The notes below the pieces were generated by a model, which was not told the origin of the DNA, ran no database searches, and worked only from the letters and a program-made list of their open reading frames with translations. Below, piece after piece: positions 1-7,209 of a stretch of 33,851 nucleotides of DNA. Numbering within the stretch: position 1 is the stretch's first letter; each line of letters starts with the position of its first letter. The position numbers and the translations under genes were made by a program. Origin of the DNA: Bacteroidota bacterium (GTDB lineage: Bacteria > Bacteroidota > Bacteroidia > Flavobacteriales > Weeksellaceae); NCBI GenBank assembly GCA_023386965.1, contig JAEWIR010000003.1:1-33851 (forward strand), written 5' to 3'.

Positions 1-56
1 CGCTGGACCTTTACAGAATCATGAATAAATCAATTAAAGAAATGTATGAGTTATAA
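1..56 (+). CDS. C-terminal end of a Rossmann-like/DUF2520 protein (5' truncated)
   Basis: Only the last 17 codons are inside the window, in the frame starting at base 3. They read LDLYRIMNKSIKEMYEL followed by TAA at 54-56. The pattern of a leucine-rich segment, then LYR, then a KSI-x-E-x-Y tail resembles the C-terminus of Rossmann-like/DUF2520 proteins, which in Flavobacteriia commonly sit just upstream of a KdsC-like phosphatase and Maf. The stop lies inside the next gene, an 11-bp overlap that suggests translational coupling. The other two forward frames stop within the first 28 bases. Identification rests on a short tail plus gene order, so it is tentative. Confidence 0.5.
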   Translation, partial: LDLYRIMNKSIKEMYEL

Positions 57-564
57 AGAAAACCTGAAGCATATTAAGGCTTTTGTGTTTGATGTTGACG
101 GAGTTTTCACCGACGGTTCGGTGTATCTGATGCCGGGCGGACACATGTGCAGGGTGATGAGTGTGCTGGATGGCTACGCCGTGGTGAAGGCCAGAAAGGC
201 TAACTATCTTATTGGTGTAATTACAGGCGGAAATGATCCTGATGTAAAGCACCGTATTCACTATCTTGGGATACAGGATTATTACGCCAAATCTCCTGAC
301 AAAACTGTAGATTATGAACATTTTAAAACAAAATATGCACTTACTGATGATGAAATACTGGTAATGGGCGATGATATTCCTGATATAAGGATTTTGGAAC
401 CGGCCAGGATTTCGGCCTGTCCTAAAAATGCAGTCACTGAAGTAAAAGAGATCTGCCATTACATTTCTCCGGTAGAAGGAGGGAAGGGAGCCGTACGTGA
501 TGTGATAGAGCAGGTGATGAAAGTGCAGGGCAAGTGGACCGAGGACAATACACAAAGCGTTTAG
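46..564 (+). CDS. kdsC: KdsC-like HAD phosphatase (3-deoxy-D-manno-octulosonate 8-phosphate phosphatase)
   Basis: A 172-residue HAD-superfamily protein of the C0 (capless) KdsC type. Motif I is DVDGVFTDG at residues 16-24 with nucleophile D16 and acid/base D18. Motif II is ITGG at 59-62, the motif III lysine is K86 (SPDK), and motif IV is GDDIPD at 108-113. The C-terminal GGKGAVRDVIE stretch matches the conserved KdsC tail that closes over the neighbouring active site in the tetramer. The family removes phosphate from Kdo 8-phosphate in the cytoplasm, supplying Kdo for LPS. ITGG replaces the ITGR seen in many proteobacterial members. The start overlaps the upstream gene by 11 bp and maf follows after 1 bp, so the three are probably co-transcribed. 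A broader sugar-phosphate phosphatase cannot be excluded. Confidence 0.85.
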   Translation: MSYKENLKHIKAFVFDVDGVFTDGSVYLMPGGHMCRVMSVLDGYAVVKARKANYLIGVITGGNDPDVKHRIHYLGIQDYYAKSPDKTVDYEHFKTKYALTDDEILVMGDDIPDIRILEPARISACPKNAVTEVKEICHYISPVEGGKGAVRDVIEQVMKVQGKWTEDNTQSV

Positions 565-565
565 A

Positions 566-1129
566 ATGATGAAAAAGATATTGCTGGCATCGGGTTCAGC
601 CAGAAGGAAGGAACTGATGACACAGCTGGGTTATGAATTCGAGGTGGTAACTGTGGACTGCGACGAATTATATCCTGAAGATCTACCTGCTGATCAGGTA
701 GCGCCTTTTCTGTCGGAACTTAAAGCAGATAGTTTTGCCGCCGTTGGTGCAGACGAAATCCTGATTACTGCAGATACCGTGGTCGTACTGGACAACCAGG
801 TCCTGGGCAAACCGCGCAGCAGGGAAGAGGCCCTTATGATGCTGCAAAGCCTTTCGGGAAAAATGCATCAGGTTTATACAGCCATCACCATCCGCAGCGG
901 AGAAATATTCACAACTGAGGTTGATGTGGCAAATGTATTTTTTGATACAATTAGCGAAGAGGAGGCTACCATGTATGTAGACCGCTATCAACCGATGGAT
1001 AAAGCCGGCAGCTACGGAATCCAGGAATGGTTGGGAATGGCGAGGATTTCAAGGATTGAAGGCAGTTTTTACACCATTATGGGACTGCCCACCCACCTTC
1101 TTCACAAGACGCTTCAGAAATTAATGTAA
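566..1129 (+). CDS. maf: Maf family nucleoside triphosphate pyrophosphatase
   Basis: A 187-residue protein of normal Maf length. The N-terminal ASGSARRKEL signature (residues 8-17) is the Maf substrate-binding S-x-S-x-R-R motif with a G-S-A variation. ADTVV carries the metal-binding acid, SGKMHQVYTAI is the conserved central lysine segment, and GSYGIQ-W lies near the C-terminus. Family members hydrolyse non-canonical or pyrimidine nucleoside triphosphates to monophosphates, limiting mutagenic incorporation and linked to septum control. The GxYGIQ segment is more like the dTTP/UTP-specific YhdE branch than the m7GTP branch; that subtype is inference. Two adjacent ATG codons (566 and 569) could start it; the first gives a 1-bp gap to the upstream stop. 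An AT-rich inverted repeat begins at its stop codon. Confidence 0.9.
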   Translation: MMKKILLASGSARRKELMTQLGYEFEVVTVDCDELYPEDLPADQVAPFLSELKADSFAAVGADEILITADTVVVLDNQVLGKPRSREEALMMLQSLSGKMHQVYTAITIRSGEIFTTEVDVANVFFDTISEEEATMYVDRYQPMDKAGSYGIQEWLGMARISRIEGSFYTIMGLPTHLLHKTLQKLM

Positions 1130-1161
1130 AAATTTACGAATGATAAATATTCGTTAATTTT
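1129..1161 (+). terminator. AT-rich inverted repeat after maf, possible terminator or operator
   Basis: Arms 1129-1141 and 1149-1161 are 13 bp each, complementary at 12 of 13 positions, around a 7-nt loop. The left arm starts on the last base of the maf stop codon and the right arm ends in TTTT. This could be a weak rho-independent terminator. The stem has only two G/C pairs, so an operator or protein-binding palindrome in front of the downstream lipoprotein gene is an equal possibility. Confidence 0.4.
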
Positions 1162-1221
1162 ACAGACATATGACAATGCATCCTAACAATAAAATGCACG
1201 TTATCAAGTTATAATACTGCA

Positions 1222-3687
1222 ATGAGAAAGACTGTTTCCTATATTTTTCTGGCCTTGGTGCTCCTGGCCTGCGCTGCCAAGAAACCCGAGAAGCGTTCGC
1301 GCTTCCTTTCAGGTTTCAGGACAGAATACAATACACTTTTTAATGCAAAGGACGCACTGAATACAGAGTTTACCGAACGCAGTAATGCACATAAGGACAA
1401 TTTTTATGCACCTTATATCAATATCCTCACTTATGAGGAACAGCCTGTAGGCAGCGACATCGGACAGTCCACTGCATTTGCGGAATCCAGTGCCGGACGC
1501 AAACCGGGCTCACCGTTACCCACTCAGGCTGCCGGTGAAACTAAGGGGGCAACCATACTTGAAATAGCAGAAGCAAAGGCACTTAAGACCATAGATAAAT
1601 ATTCAGTAATAAGGGACGGTCAGGAGAAAAACGATAAAATATTTGATGCCTACATCACACTCGCTCAGGCACGGATCTATATGGGTAAGAATCTTCAGGC
1701 ACTGGACGCGCTCAGCACGCTCATGGTTAAGATGAGGGAAGATAAACGTTTACCCCTGGCTAAAATCTATCAGGGACTTGCCTATGCAAAGATGGATGAT
1801 CATTTTAAAGCGCACGAGGTCTTCGCCAGCCTGAAGAACTCCGATTTAAAGAAGGATTACCGGAAACTCTTAAGCATTTATTACGCAGAATCACTTTTGG
1901 AGGCCGGAAAAAAAGACGCTGCCGTGGCCGAACTCTCCAGCGCATTTGAAGTGAACAGCAACCGCAAACTGAAAAGCCGGATTGCCTACCTGCGCGGACA
2001 GGTCCTGGCGGAACAGGGCAAATCGGCTCTGGCCCGGGAAAGTTTTGAGTCTGCCTACAAATATGCCAATGACTTTGAATTTGAAGTAAAATCGCAGGTA
2101 GAAATAGCCAAGACCTATAACAGTAAGGATGATTACAGCGGCGCCCGAAAATATCTGGAAGGGATAAGTAAGAAAGGTACCTACGCTTCACGAAAGAACG
2201 AGTTTTATTATGCGCTGGGCCTAATGGCCGCCAATGCCGGCAAGAAGGCGGAAGCACAGGACTATTTCCGTAAGTCACTGGCTGAAAAGGTTTCGGATCC
2301 GCAGATTCGGGGCCTCAGTTATTACGAAATCGGTCGCGGATACCTGAACGATAACGAATATATTGCTGCAGGAGCGTATTATGATTCGGCGGTTAGCGTG
2401 ATGACCTATGAGCCCACCAGAGTATTGCTTCAGGAGCAGACCAACAACATCAAAAAACTTGCGCGCAACTATTATCTGGTGCGTAAGAACGACAGTATGC
2501 TTGCACTAGCAGCAATGAACGAGGCAGACCGCATCACCTATTTCAGCAAATATATTGATGACCTAAAGGCGAAAGAAGATGCCATGGAACGTGAACGGGT
2601 CCGTGCAGAAAGGACAAAGGGTTTTGATACCGGCGATTATTCTTCAAATTCGGTATTTGCTTCCGGAAACGGCTCATTTGAGAATTTTGGCGCGGCCGGA
2701 AAAGGGTTTTATTTCGCAAATACCGGTGCTGTTTCCAGAGGTTCTTCTGAATTCAAAAATATTTGGGGTACCCGCAGTCTCGCCGATAACTGGCGATATT
2801 CAGCTAAGATGTCGTCACTGGAGGATGAAAAAAATGAAGCACTGGGGCTAACATCAGTGGCAGATCCCCGCCGTTTTGAAACCTCTTTCTATATTGAAAA
2901 GATCCCAAGGGACCAAGCTTCACTTACCAGGCTGAAATATGCGCGTGATACAGCTTCACTGGGAATGGGAATTATGTACGACGACTATTTTTCCAATACT
3001 CCATTGGCTACGAAAACATTATATGATCTTGTTGATAAAAAGCCGGAAGAAAAGATAATGCTGCAGGCACTTTATGAGATTTTCTCAATGAATTACGAAA
3101 ATAATCCATCTGCTTCCGAAAGGGCGAAGCAGATCCTGCTCACCGATTATCCTTACACCTCCTACGCAGAGTTTGCAAGGAATCCGCGGAACAGCAATTT
3201 CCTGAAATCTAATCCGGATGCCGAAAATGCCTACCAGACGTCCTTCGCACTTTATCAGAGCGAGCAGTTTGATGCCAGCCGGCAACTGGTGGAGGAGTCA
3301 CTAACCCGCTTTCCAAAAGATGCGCTTGTACCTAAATTTTCGCTGCTGAATGCGATGATTGCAGGAAAAACGAGCGGTAAAGAAGTCATGATTCTTCAGC
3401 TGGAACAGATTGCGCTGAACTATGAGAATTCACCGGAAGGGGAGAAGGCCCGGGAAATGCTGAAATGGCTGAAGAGCGATCTGAAGATGCAGATGACAGA
3501 CGAGAAAGGCAATGTTCTGAAAACCGGAAACAATGTGCCGGCAAAACCCAATGCCGCTGCTCCCACTCAGGAACAAGAACAGAAAAACCGTTTGTTGGAA
3601 CAGAAGCAGTTACAACTGGAGATGGGTAATGAGGTAATGAGTACTGAGGCGCAGCAAAAGAAACAAAATGCACCGATAAGAAAGTAA
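1222..3687 (+). CDS. porW: PorW/SprE-like TPR lipoprotein of the type IX secretion system
   Basis: An 821-residue predicted lipoprotein. The signal peptide ends in lipobox LLAC with the lipidated cysteine at C17, followed by a lysine-rich start. Behind it come YNTLFNAKDAL and a DNFYAPYI segment, the pattern found at the N-terminus of SprE (Flavobacterium johnsoniae) and PorW (Porphyromonas gingivalis). Residues of about 130-420 form helical repeats of TPR type (for example RIAYLRGQVLAEQG and FYYALGLMAANAGKKAEA), a second helical block follows near 610-770, and the last 50 residues are Gln/Lys-rich. PorW/SprE is known to be required for type IX secretion and, in gliders, for motility; it is thought to connect outer-membrane components to the trans-envelope complex. 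Length is near the usual 800-900. It stands alone, 92 bp after maf, and ends at a bidirectional terminator. Specific PorW/SprE assignment is by pattern, not alignment. Confidence 0.75.
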   Translation: MRKTVSYIFLALVLLACAAKKPEKRSRFLSGFRTEYNTLFNAKDALNTEFTERSNAHKDNFYAPYINILTYEEQPVGSDIGQSTAFAESSAGRKPGSPLPTQAAGETKGATILEIAEAKALKTIDKYSVIRDGQEKNDKIFDAYITLAQARIYMGKNLQALDALSTLMVKMREDKRLPLAKIYQGLAYAKMDDHFKAHEVFASLKNSDLKKDYRKLLSIYYAESLLEAGKKDAAVAELSSAFEVNSNRKLKSRIAYLRGQVLAEQGKSALARESFESAYKYANDFEFEVKSQVEIAKTYNSKDDYSGARKYLEGISKKGTYASRKNEFYYALGLMAANAGKKAEAQDYFRKSLAEKVSDPQIRGLSYYEIGRGYLNDNEYIAAGAYYDSAVSVMTYEPTRVLLQEQTNNIKKLARNYYLVRKNDSMLALAAMNEADRITYFSKYIDDLKAKEDAMERERVRAERTKGFDTGDYSSNSVFASGNGSFENFGAAGKGFYFANTGAVSRGSSEFKNIWGTRSLADNWRYSAKMSSLEDEKNEALGLTSVADPRRFETSFYIEKIPRDQASLTRLKYARDTASLGMGIMYDDYFSNTPLATKTLYDLVDKKPEEKIMLQALYEIFSMNYENNPSASERAKQILLTDYPYTSYAEFARNPRNSNFLKSNPDAENAYQTSFALYQSEQFDASRQLVEESLTRFPKDALVPKFSLLNAMIAGKTSGKEVMILQLEQIALNYENSPEGEKAREMLKWLKSDLKMQMTDEKGNVLKTGNNVPAKPNAAAPTQEQEQKNRLLEQKQLQLEMGNEVMSTEAQQKKQNAPIRK

Positions 3688-3693
3688 AAATAG

Positions 3694-3726
3694 AAAGCGA
3701 AGTCGAACTTTCGCTTTTTATTTTTT
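3694..3726. terminator. Bidirectional rho-independent terminator
   Basis: Stem AAAGCGAA (3694-3701) pairs perfectly with TTCGCTTT (3710-3717) around an 8-nt loop. A T-rich tail to about 3726 follows on the plus strand, and an A-rich left flank gives a T-rich tail on the minus strand. It lies between the convergent ends of the PorW/SprE gene and tsaB and can serve both. Confidence 0.8.
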
Positions 3727-3735
3727 AATTAATTT

Positions 3736-4413
3736 TTAATTCGCCCCTTTCTTTTTAACGCCCTGGAAATCCTTTAGATAGAAAGGTTCAAAGTAGGCTA
3801 CATCTTCAAATTCGCCGGCAGTGAACTTCCTTACCGCTTCATCTGTGAGGTATTGGGCAGAAGGGTAGACGGAATCATTAAAATCTGCATTAGGAAGATT
3901 TAAAATATCCTTTGCCTTGGCAGCACCATCGCCTACAATAAGAATTTTCTTATCAGACAGATTATTTAAAGTGGACGAATCCAGCACAAGTGCTGAGGTA
4001 GGCTGTTCCTGTTTCCCGCTCTGACCGTCATAGATGCCTGTATAAACCTCCATACGCCGCGCATCGACCATTGGAATGACCAACTCATAATCAGCGCCTA
4101 AAAAGGGCTTAATCATCGTTTCTAAAGAATTAACGGCAATAAGCGGTATTTCCAGTCCGAAACAGAAACCTTTAGCTGCAGAGGCACCTATCCTGAGACC
4201 GGTATAGGATCCCGGTCCCATACCTAAGGAGACAGCGTCCAGATCGCTGAGTGTAATATCCGCACCTTCCAATGCCCATTCAACAAAGGTGTGCAGACTT
4301 TCTGACTGTTTATAGTTATCCGAACGTTCTTCGCAGAGGCAAAGCAATTCCCGGCCGTCGGAAATGGCTACAGAACAGTTTTTGGACGAGGTTTCCAGGT
4401 GGAGGATCTTCAT
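3736..4413 (-). CDS. tsaB: tRNA threonylcarbamoyladenosine biosynthesis protein TsaB
   Basis: A 225-residue ASKHA-fold protein. The start ILHLETSS (residues 3-10) is the family's first phosphate-binding strand. GPGSYTGLRIG (66-76) is the TsaB hallmark, and DARRMEVY (117-124) is the second conserved block. TsaB pairs with the catalytic paralogue TsaD, plus TsaE and TsaC, to make t6A at position 37 of ANN-decoding tRNAs in the cytoplasm; it lacks its own catalytic metal site. None of the partner genes is in the window. It is the last gene of a seven-gene minus-strand run, 14 bp after the SDR gene, and ends close to the bidirectional terminator. Confidence 0.93.
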   Translation of the reverse strand: MKILHLETSSKNCSVAISDGRELLCLCEERSDNYKQSESLHTFVEWALEGADITLSDLDAVSLGMGPGSYTGLRIGASAAKGFCFGLEIPLIAVNSLETMIKPFLGADYELVIPMVDARRMEVYTGIYDGQSGKQEQPTSALVLDSSTLNNLSDKKILIVGDGAAKAKDILNLPNADFNDSVYPSAQYLTDEAVRKFTAGEFEDVAYFEPFYLKDFQGVKKKGAN

Positions 4414-4427
4414 GATTAATTGGATAT

Positions 4428-5180
4428 TTACTGATTCTTAAAAACGGTACGCGGCTCACTTTGTGCGCTGGGATAAATGGTCAGGTCCGATATGGCAACG
4501 TGTGCAGGAGTATTGATGCAATACAGGATCGCATCCGCAATATCTGCGGGCTCAAGTGCTTTGTAACCCTGATAAACTGCCGCGGCCCTTTCCTCATCAC
4601 CTTTGAAGCGTACTTTTGAGAAATCGGTTTCTACCAGACCCGGCTGGATATTGGTCACTTTTATACCGAATCCGGTGAGTTCCAGACGCATCCCGTCAGA
4701 AATTACATCCACCGCTTTCTTTGAAGCACAGTATACCACACCGTTTGCATAGGTTTGCCGGGCAGCAACCGATGAAATGTTTACGATATGTCCCGACCTT
4801 TTCTGCTGCATTATGGGGATGATCTGTTGGGATACATACAGAAGCCCTTTCACATTTCCGTCCAGCATCGCATCCCAGTCGTCCGCATCTCCTTCGGCAA
4901 GTGTGTCAAGTCCATGTGCATTCCCTGCGTTATTAATCAGAACATCAATATCTTTCCAGCTAGCCGGCAAATTTTTCACGGCATTTTCAACTTCTTCTCT
5001 GTTGCGCTGATCAAAGCAAAGTGTATGAACTTCCGTATATTCGGAAAGTTCCGATTTTACTGTTTTAAGGACCTCAGCACGGCGGCCGCACAATATTAGG
5101 CGAAAATTGTTTTTTGCAAGAAGGGTAGCAGTAGCTTTCCCAATTCCGGAAGTGGCACCGGTTATAAATGCTGTTTTCAT
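4428..5180 (-). CDS. Short-chain dehydrogenase/reductase (classical SDR, YdfG-like)
   Basis: A 250-residue classical SDR. The dinucleotide-binding TGATSGIG is at residues 7-14, with CGRR at 31-34 (basic residues here usually mean NADP preference). NNAG is at 83-86, and the catalytic triad is S137, Y150 and K154 in the YCASK motif. The overall pattern, with GIKVTNIQPGLVETDF and the C-terminal PADIADAILYCI block, is that of YdfG-type 3-hydroxy acid/serine dehydrogenases, which oxidise small hydroxy acids such as L-allo-threonine or 3-hydroxypropionate. The true substrate cannot be read from sequence. It sits between yraN (8 bp upstream) and tsaB (14 bp downstream) in one operon; neither neighbour hints at its substrate. 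Confidence 0.85.
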   Translation of the reverse strand: MKTAFITGATSGIGKATATLLAKNNFRLILCGRRAEVLKTVKSELSEYTEVHTLCFDQRNREEVENAVKNLPASWKDIDVLINNAGNAHGLDTLAEGDADDWDAMLDGNVKGLLYVSQQIIPIMQQKRSGHIVNISSVAARQTYANGVVYCASKKAVDVISDGMRLELTGFGIKVTNIQPGLVETDFSKVRFKGDEERAAAVYQGYKALEPADIADAILYCINTPAHVAISDLTIYPSAQSEPRTVFKNQ

Positions 5181-5188
5181 AAAATGAT

Positions 5189-5560
5189 CTAATTAGCGTC
5201 CATGGCTTCGAACGCGCTCTCTATATGGGTAATCTCAAGTTTTCCAGAGGGGTCCGGAAGTACTGAGATGATGTCAAAACGAACCTCTTCGTTCAGGTTA
5301 TTTTTCTTCATATACTCATCTGCCGCCGTTACGATCAGCCGGATTTTCTTCCGGTTAACGGCTTCGTGAGGCTCCAGAAATGCATCGGAAGCCCGTGCTT
5401 TTACCTCAACCATGATTATCTGACCGTTACAGGAAGCAATGATATCAATCTCTGCTTTCTGATAGCGGAAATTGGACTCTTTGATCCGATAACCTTTATC
5501 CTGAAGATAACTTTTTGCAAGTTCCTCTGCCAGTTTTCCGAAGTCATTGTGATCTGCCAT
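5189..5560 (-). CDS. YraN family protein (UPF0102, restriction-endonuclease fold)
   Basis: A 123-residue protein of standard YraN length. It has the conserved G-x-x-A-E-x-L-A start (FGKLAEELAKSYL), the N-F-R-Y segment, then EIDIIA and VEVKAR, which form the acidic/lysine (E-x-D...E-x-K) core of PD-(D/E)XK-type nuclease folds, and RFDIISV near the C-terminus. The family is very widespread in bacteria, and its biochemical role is not settled; nuclease activity is implied by fold only. It lies 5 bp downstream of the LD-carboxypeptidase gene and 8 bp upstream of the SDR gene, so co-transcription is very likely. Confidence 0.9.
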   Translation of the reverse strand: MADHNDFGKLAEELAKSYLQDKGYRIKESNFRYQKAEIDIIASCNGQIIMVEVKARASDAFLEPHEAVNRKKIRLIVTAADEYMKKNNLNEEVRFDIISVLPDPSGKLEITHIESAFEAMDAN

Positions 5561-5565
5561 CGTAT

Positions 5566-6501
5566 TTAGTTTTTCATTTTCACGGTCACCTCATCTCCGG
5601 CGCTTATATTTACATGTGCACCTATGATCAGCGGGCGGTTGTCAAAAATATGGCCATTTGGAAAACCAAAAATGGCGGGGAAATCATATTTTTCGATTCT
5701 GTGAGCTATGACCTGAAAGGAAAAATCATCAAAACTGTCTTCATAATTCGGATTTTCAGTTTCATCCTCCATCAGAGTCATTCCACCAACAATAAGACCT
5801 CTAATTTGGCTGAAAACACCTGCGAGTTCCAGAGCCATCAGCATTCGGTCCAAAGCGTAGTATTTTTCGCCAATTTCCTCTATGAACAGGATTTTATCTT
5901 CAAAATTGTAGGAGTAGGGTGTACCCATAAGGGCATAAATGAGCGCTAAGTTACCTCCCACAAGCATTCCTTGAGCCGAACCGGGTCGGTTATAGGGATT
6001 CGCATCAATGCGGTAGTCCGGGATTTTTCCTTTCAAAATATCAAAAGTCAGCGAATAGCCTGATTCTGAAACTCCAAAACCCGAAGTCTTGATGGTTTGC
6101 GCATGTAAGGAAGCTATACCGTGTTTCAGAAGAAAGCTTTGGATCACTGTATTATCCGAGTAGCCAACATACCATTTGGGTTTTTTGAGGAATTTCGTCA
6201 GGTCAATATGCTGCACTAAATGTTGGCATCCGTAGCCCCCACGCGAAGTCCAGACAGTTGAGATCTCTTCACTGTTCAGGGCCCAGTTCATATCGGCAGC
6301 CCGCTGCTGTTCGGTACCGGCATAATTATAACCATGGTGATAGTCGGTATAAAGATGTTTTCCCAAAACGGCTTCATAACCGTTGGCTTCAATTATTGCC
6401 AATCCTTTTCGCAGTTGCTCTTCATTCACGGTTCCTGCGGGAGAAATAACCGCAATCCGGTCACCTGGCTTCAGAGATGGTGGGAATAAAATATTACTCA
6501 T
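5566..6501 (-). CDS. S66 family LD-carboxypeptidase (LdcA/MccF-like)
   Basis: A 311-residue serine peptidase of family S66. KPGDRIAVISPAG (residues 11-23) is the usual N-terminal strand. The nucleophile is S115 in GYSDNT, the catalytic glutamate is in FIEEIGE (about 208-212), and the catalytic histidine is H284 in GFPNGH, giving the Ser-Glu-His triad. GGYG near 88-91 is also conserved. LdcA members cleave the terminal D-Ala from muropeptide tetrapeptides during peptidoglycan recycling in the cytoplasm; the MccF branch cleaves microcin C7-like adenylates. Length fits LdcA, which I favour given the many peptidoglycan genes around it. Its start overlaps the stop of the LysE-type gene by 4 bp (ATGA), a sign of translational coupling. 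Confidence 0.88.
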   Translation of the reverse strand: MSNILFPPSLKPGDRIAVISPAGTVNEEQLRKGLAIIEANGYEAVLGKHLYTDYHHGYNYAGTEQQRAADMNWALNSEEISTVWTSRGGYGCQHLVQHIDLTKFLKKPKWYVGYSDNTVIQSFLLKHGIASLHAQTIKTSGFGVSESGYSLTFDILKGKIPDYRIDANPYNRPGSAQGMLVGGNLALIYALMGTPYSYNFEDKILFIEEIGEKYYALDRMLMALELAGVFSQIRGLIVGGMTLMEDETENPNYEDSFDDFSFQVIAHRIEKYDFPAIFGFPNGHIFDNRPLIIGAHVNISAGDEVTVKMKN

Positions 6502-7181
6502 AGTTTAAGGCTTTTCTGTTCCTTCCTTTCCGCTTCTTCAAGTTTCTTATCAAACTGGTTAAACATCTTAAAACTCTGCAGAAAGATAAATATACTGAAA
6601 CCAATGAGGATAAATCCCACACCGCGGCGTATCTGGTTAGCCAGCCGCTGGGTCAGTTTATTGTGGAACTGCTTTGCCAGCGTAATCTTCAGAAAGTCTA
6701 TGGCCAGGTAGGTACCGATCACCAATGTCATGTAAAGCAGGAAATCGTCCAGATCGGGATAGGCATTTCGCACGGATATAACCGTAACCAACCAAAAAAG
6801 CACAACTCCAATATTGAGAATATTAAAAAAGAAGCCGTTCAGGAAGGTGCGGAAATAGTTCTGACTGATCATTTTTTCCTCACCTGTAAGATGCATCTTG
6901 GTTCTGGATACAATCATATAAACCGCATAAATCAGCACAATAAAAGCTGTAATGCGGTAAAATCCCGGATGCTTGTCAATGATTTCCACCAGGTCACCAC
7001 TCGCAAAATAAGCTGCGGCAATACAGATTACATCAGCTACCAGAACCCCCAAATCCAGTGCCAGTGCATGGCGAGGCCCCCTTGAAAAACTGGTTTCAAT
7101 AAGTAGGAAAAATATAGGTCCGATAAATACCAGACTCAGCATTACTCCCAGTCCGACTGCTGATAATATAAGTTCTACCAT
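6498..7181 (-). CDS. LysE family membrane exporter
   Basis: A 227-residue membrane protein with about six hydrophobic segments. The first carries the LysE/RhtB-type start (GLGVMLSLVFIGPIFFLLIE) with the conserved G-P motif. A G-x-x-x-AD segment (LDLGVLVADVICIAAAYF) follows, then a basic loop (SRTKMHLTG), further helices near residues 110-160, and a final helix near 188-205. The tail is highly charged (KKLEEAERKEQKSLKL). LysE-family proteins export amino acids or related small molecules from the cytoplasm; the substrate here is unknown. It lies 28 bp downstream of rnr and overlaps the LD-carboxypeptidase start by 4 bp. Export of amino acids or peptidoglycan-recycling products would fit that pairing, but this is inference. 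Confidence 0.8.
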   Translation of the reverse strand: MVELILSAVGLGVMLSLVFIGPIFFLLIETSFSRGPRHALALDLGVLVADVICIAAAYFASGDLVEIIDKHPGFYRITAFIVLIYAVYMIVSRTKMHLTGEEKMISQNYFRTFLNGFFFNILNIGVVLFWLVTVISVRNAYPDLDDFLLYMTLVIGTYLAIDFLKITLAKQFHNKLTQRLANQIRRGVGFILIGFSIFIFLQSFKMFNQFDKKLEEAERKEQKSLKL

Positions 7182-7209
7182 TCTAATTTTAAGTTTGGTA
7201 ACAGCAGTT

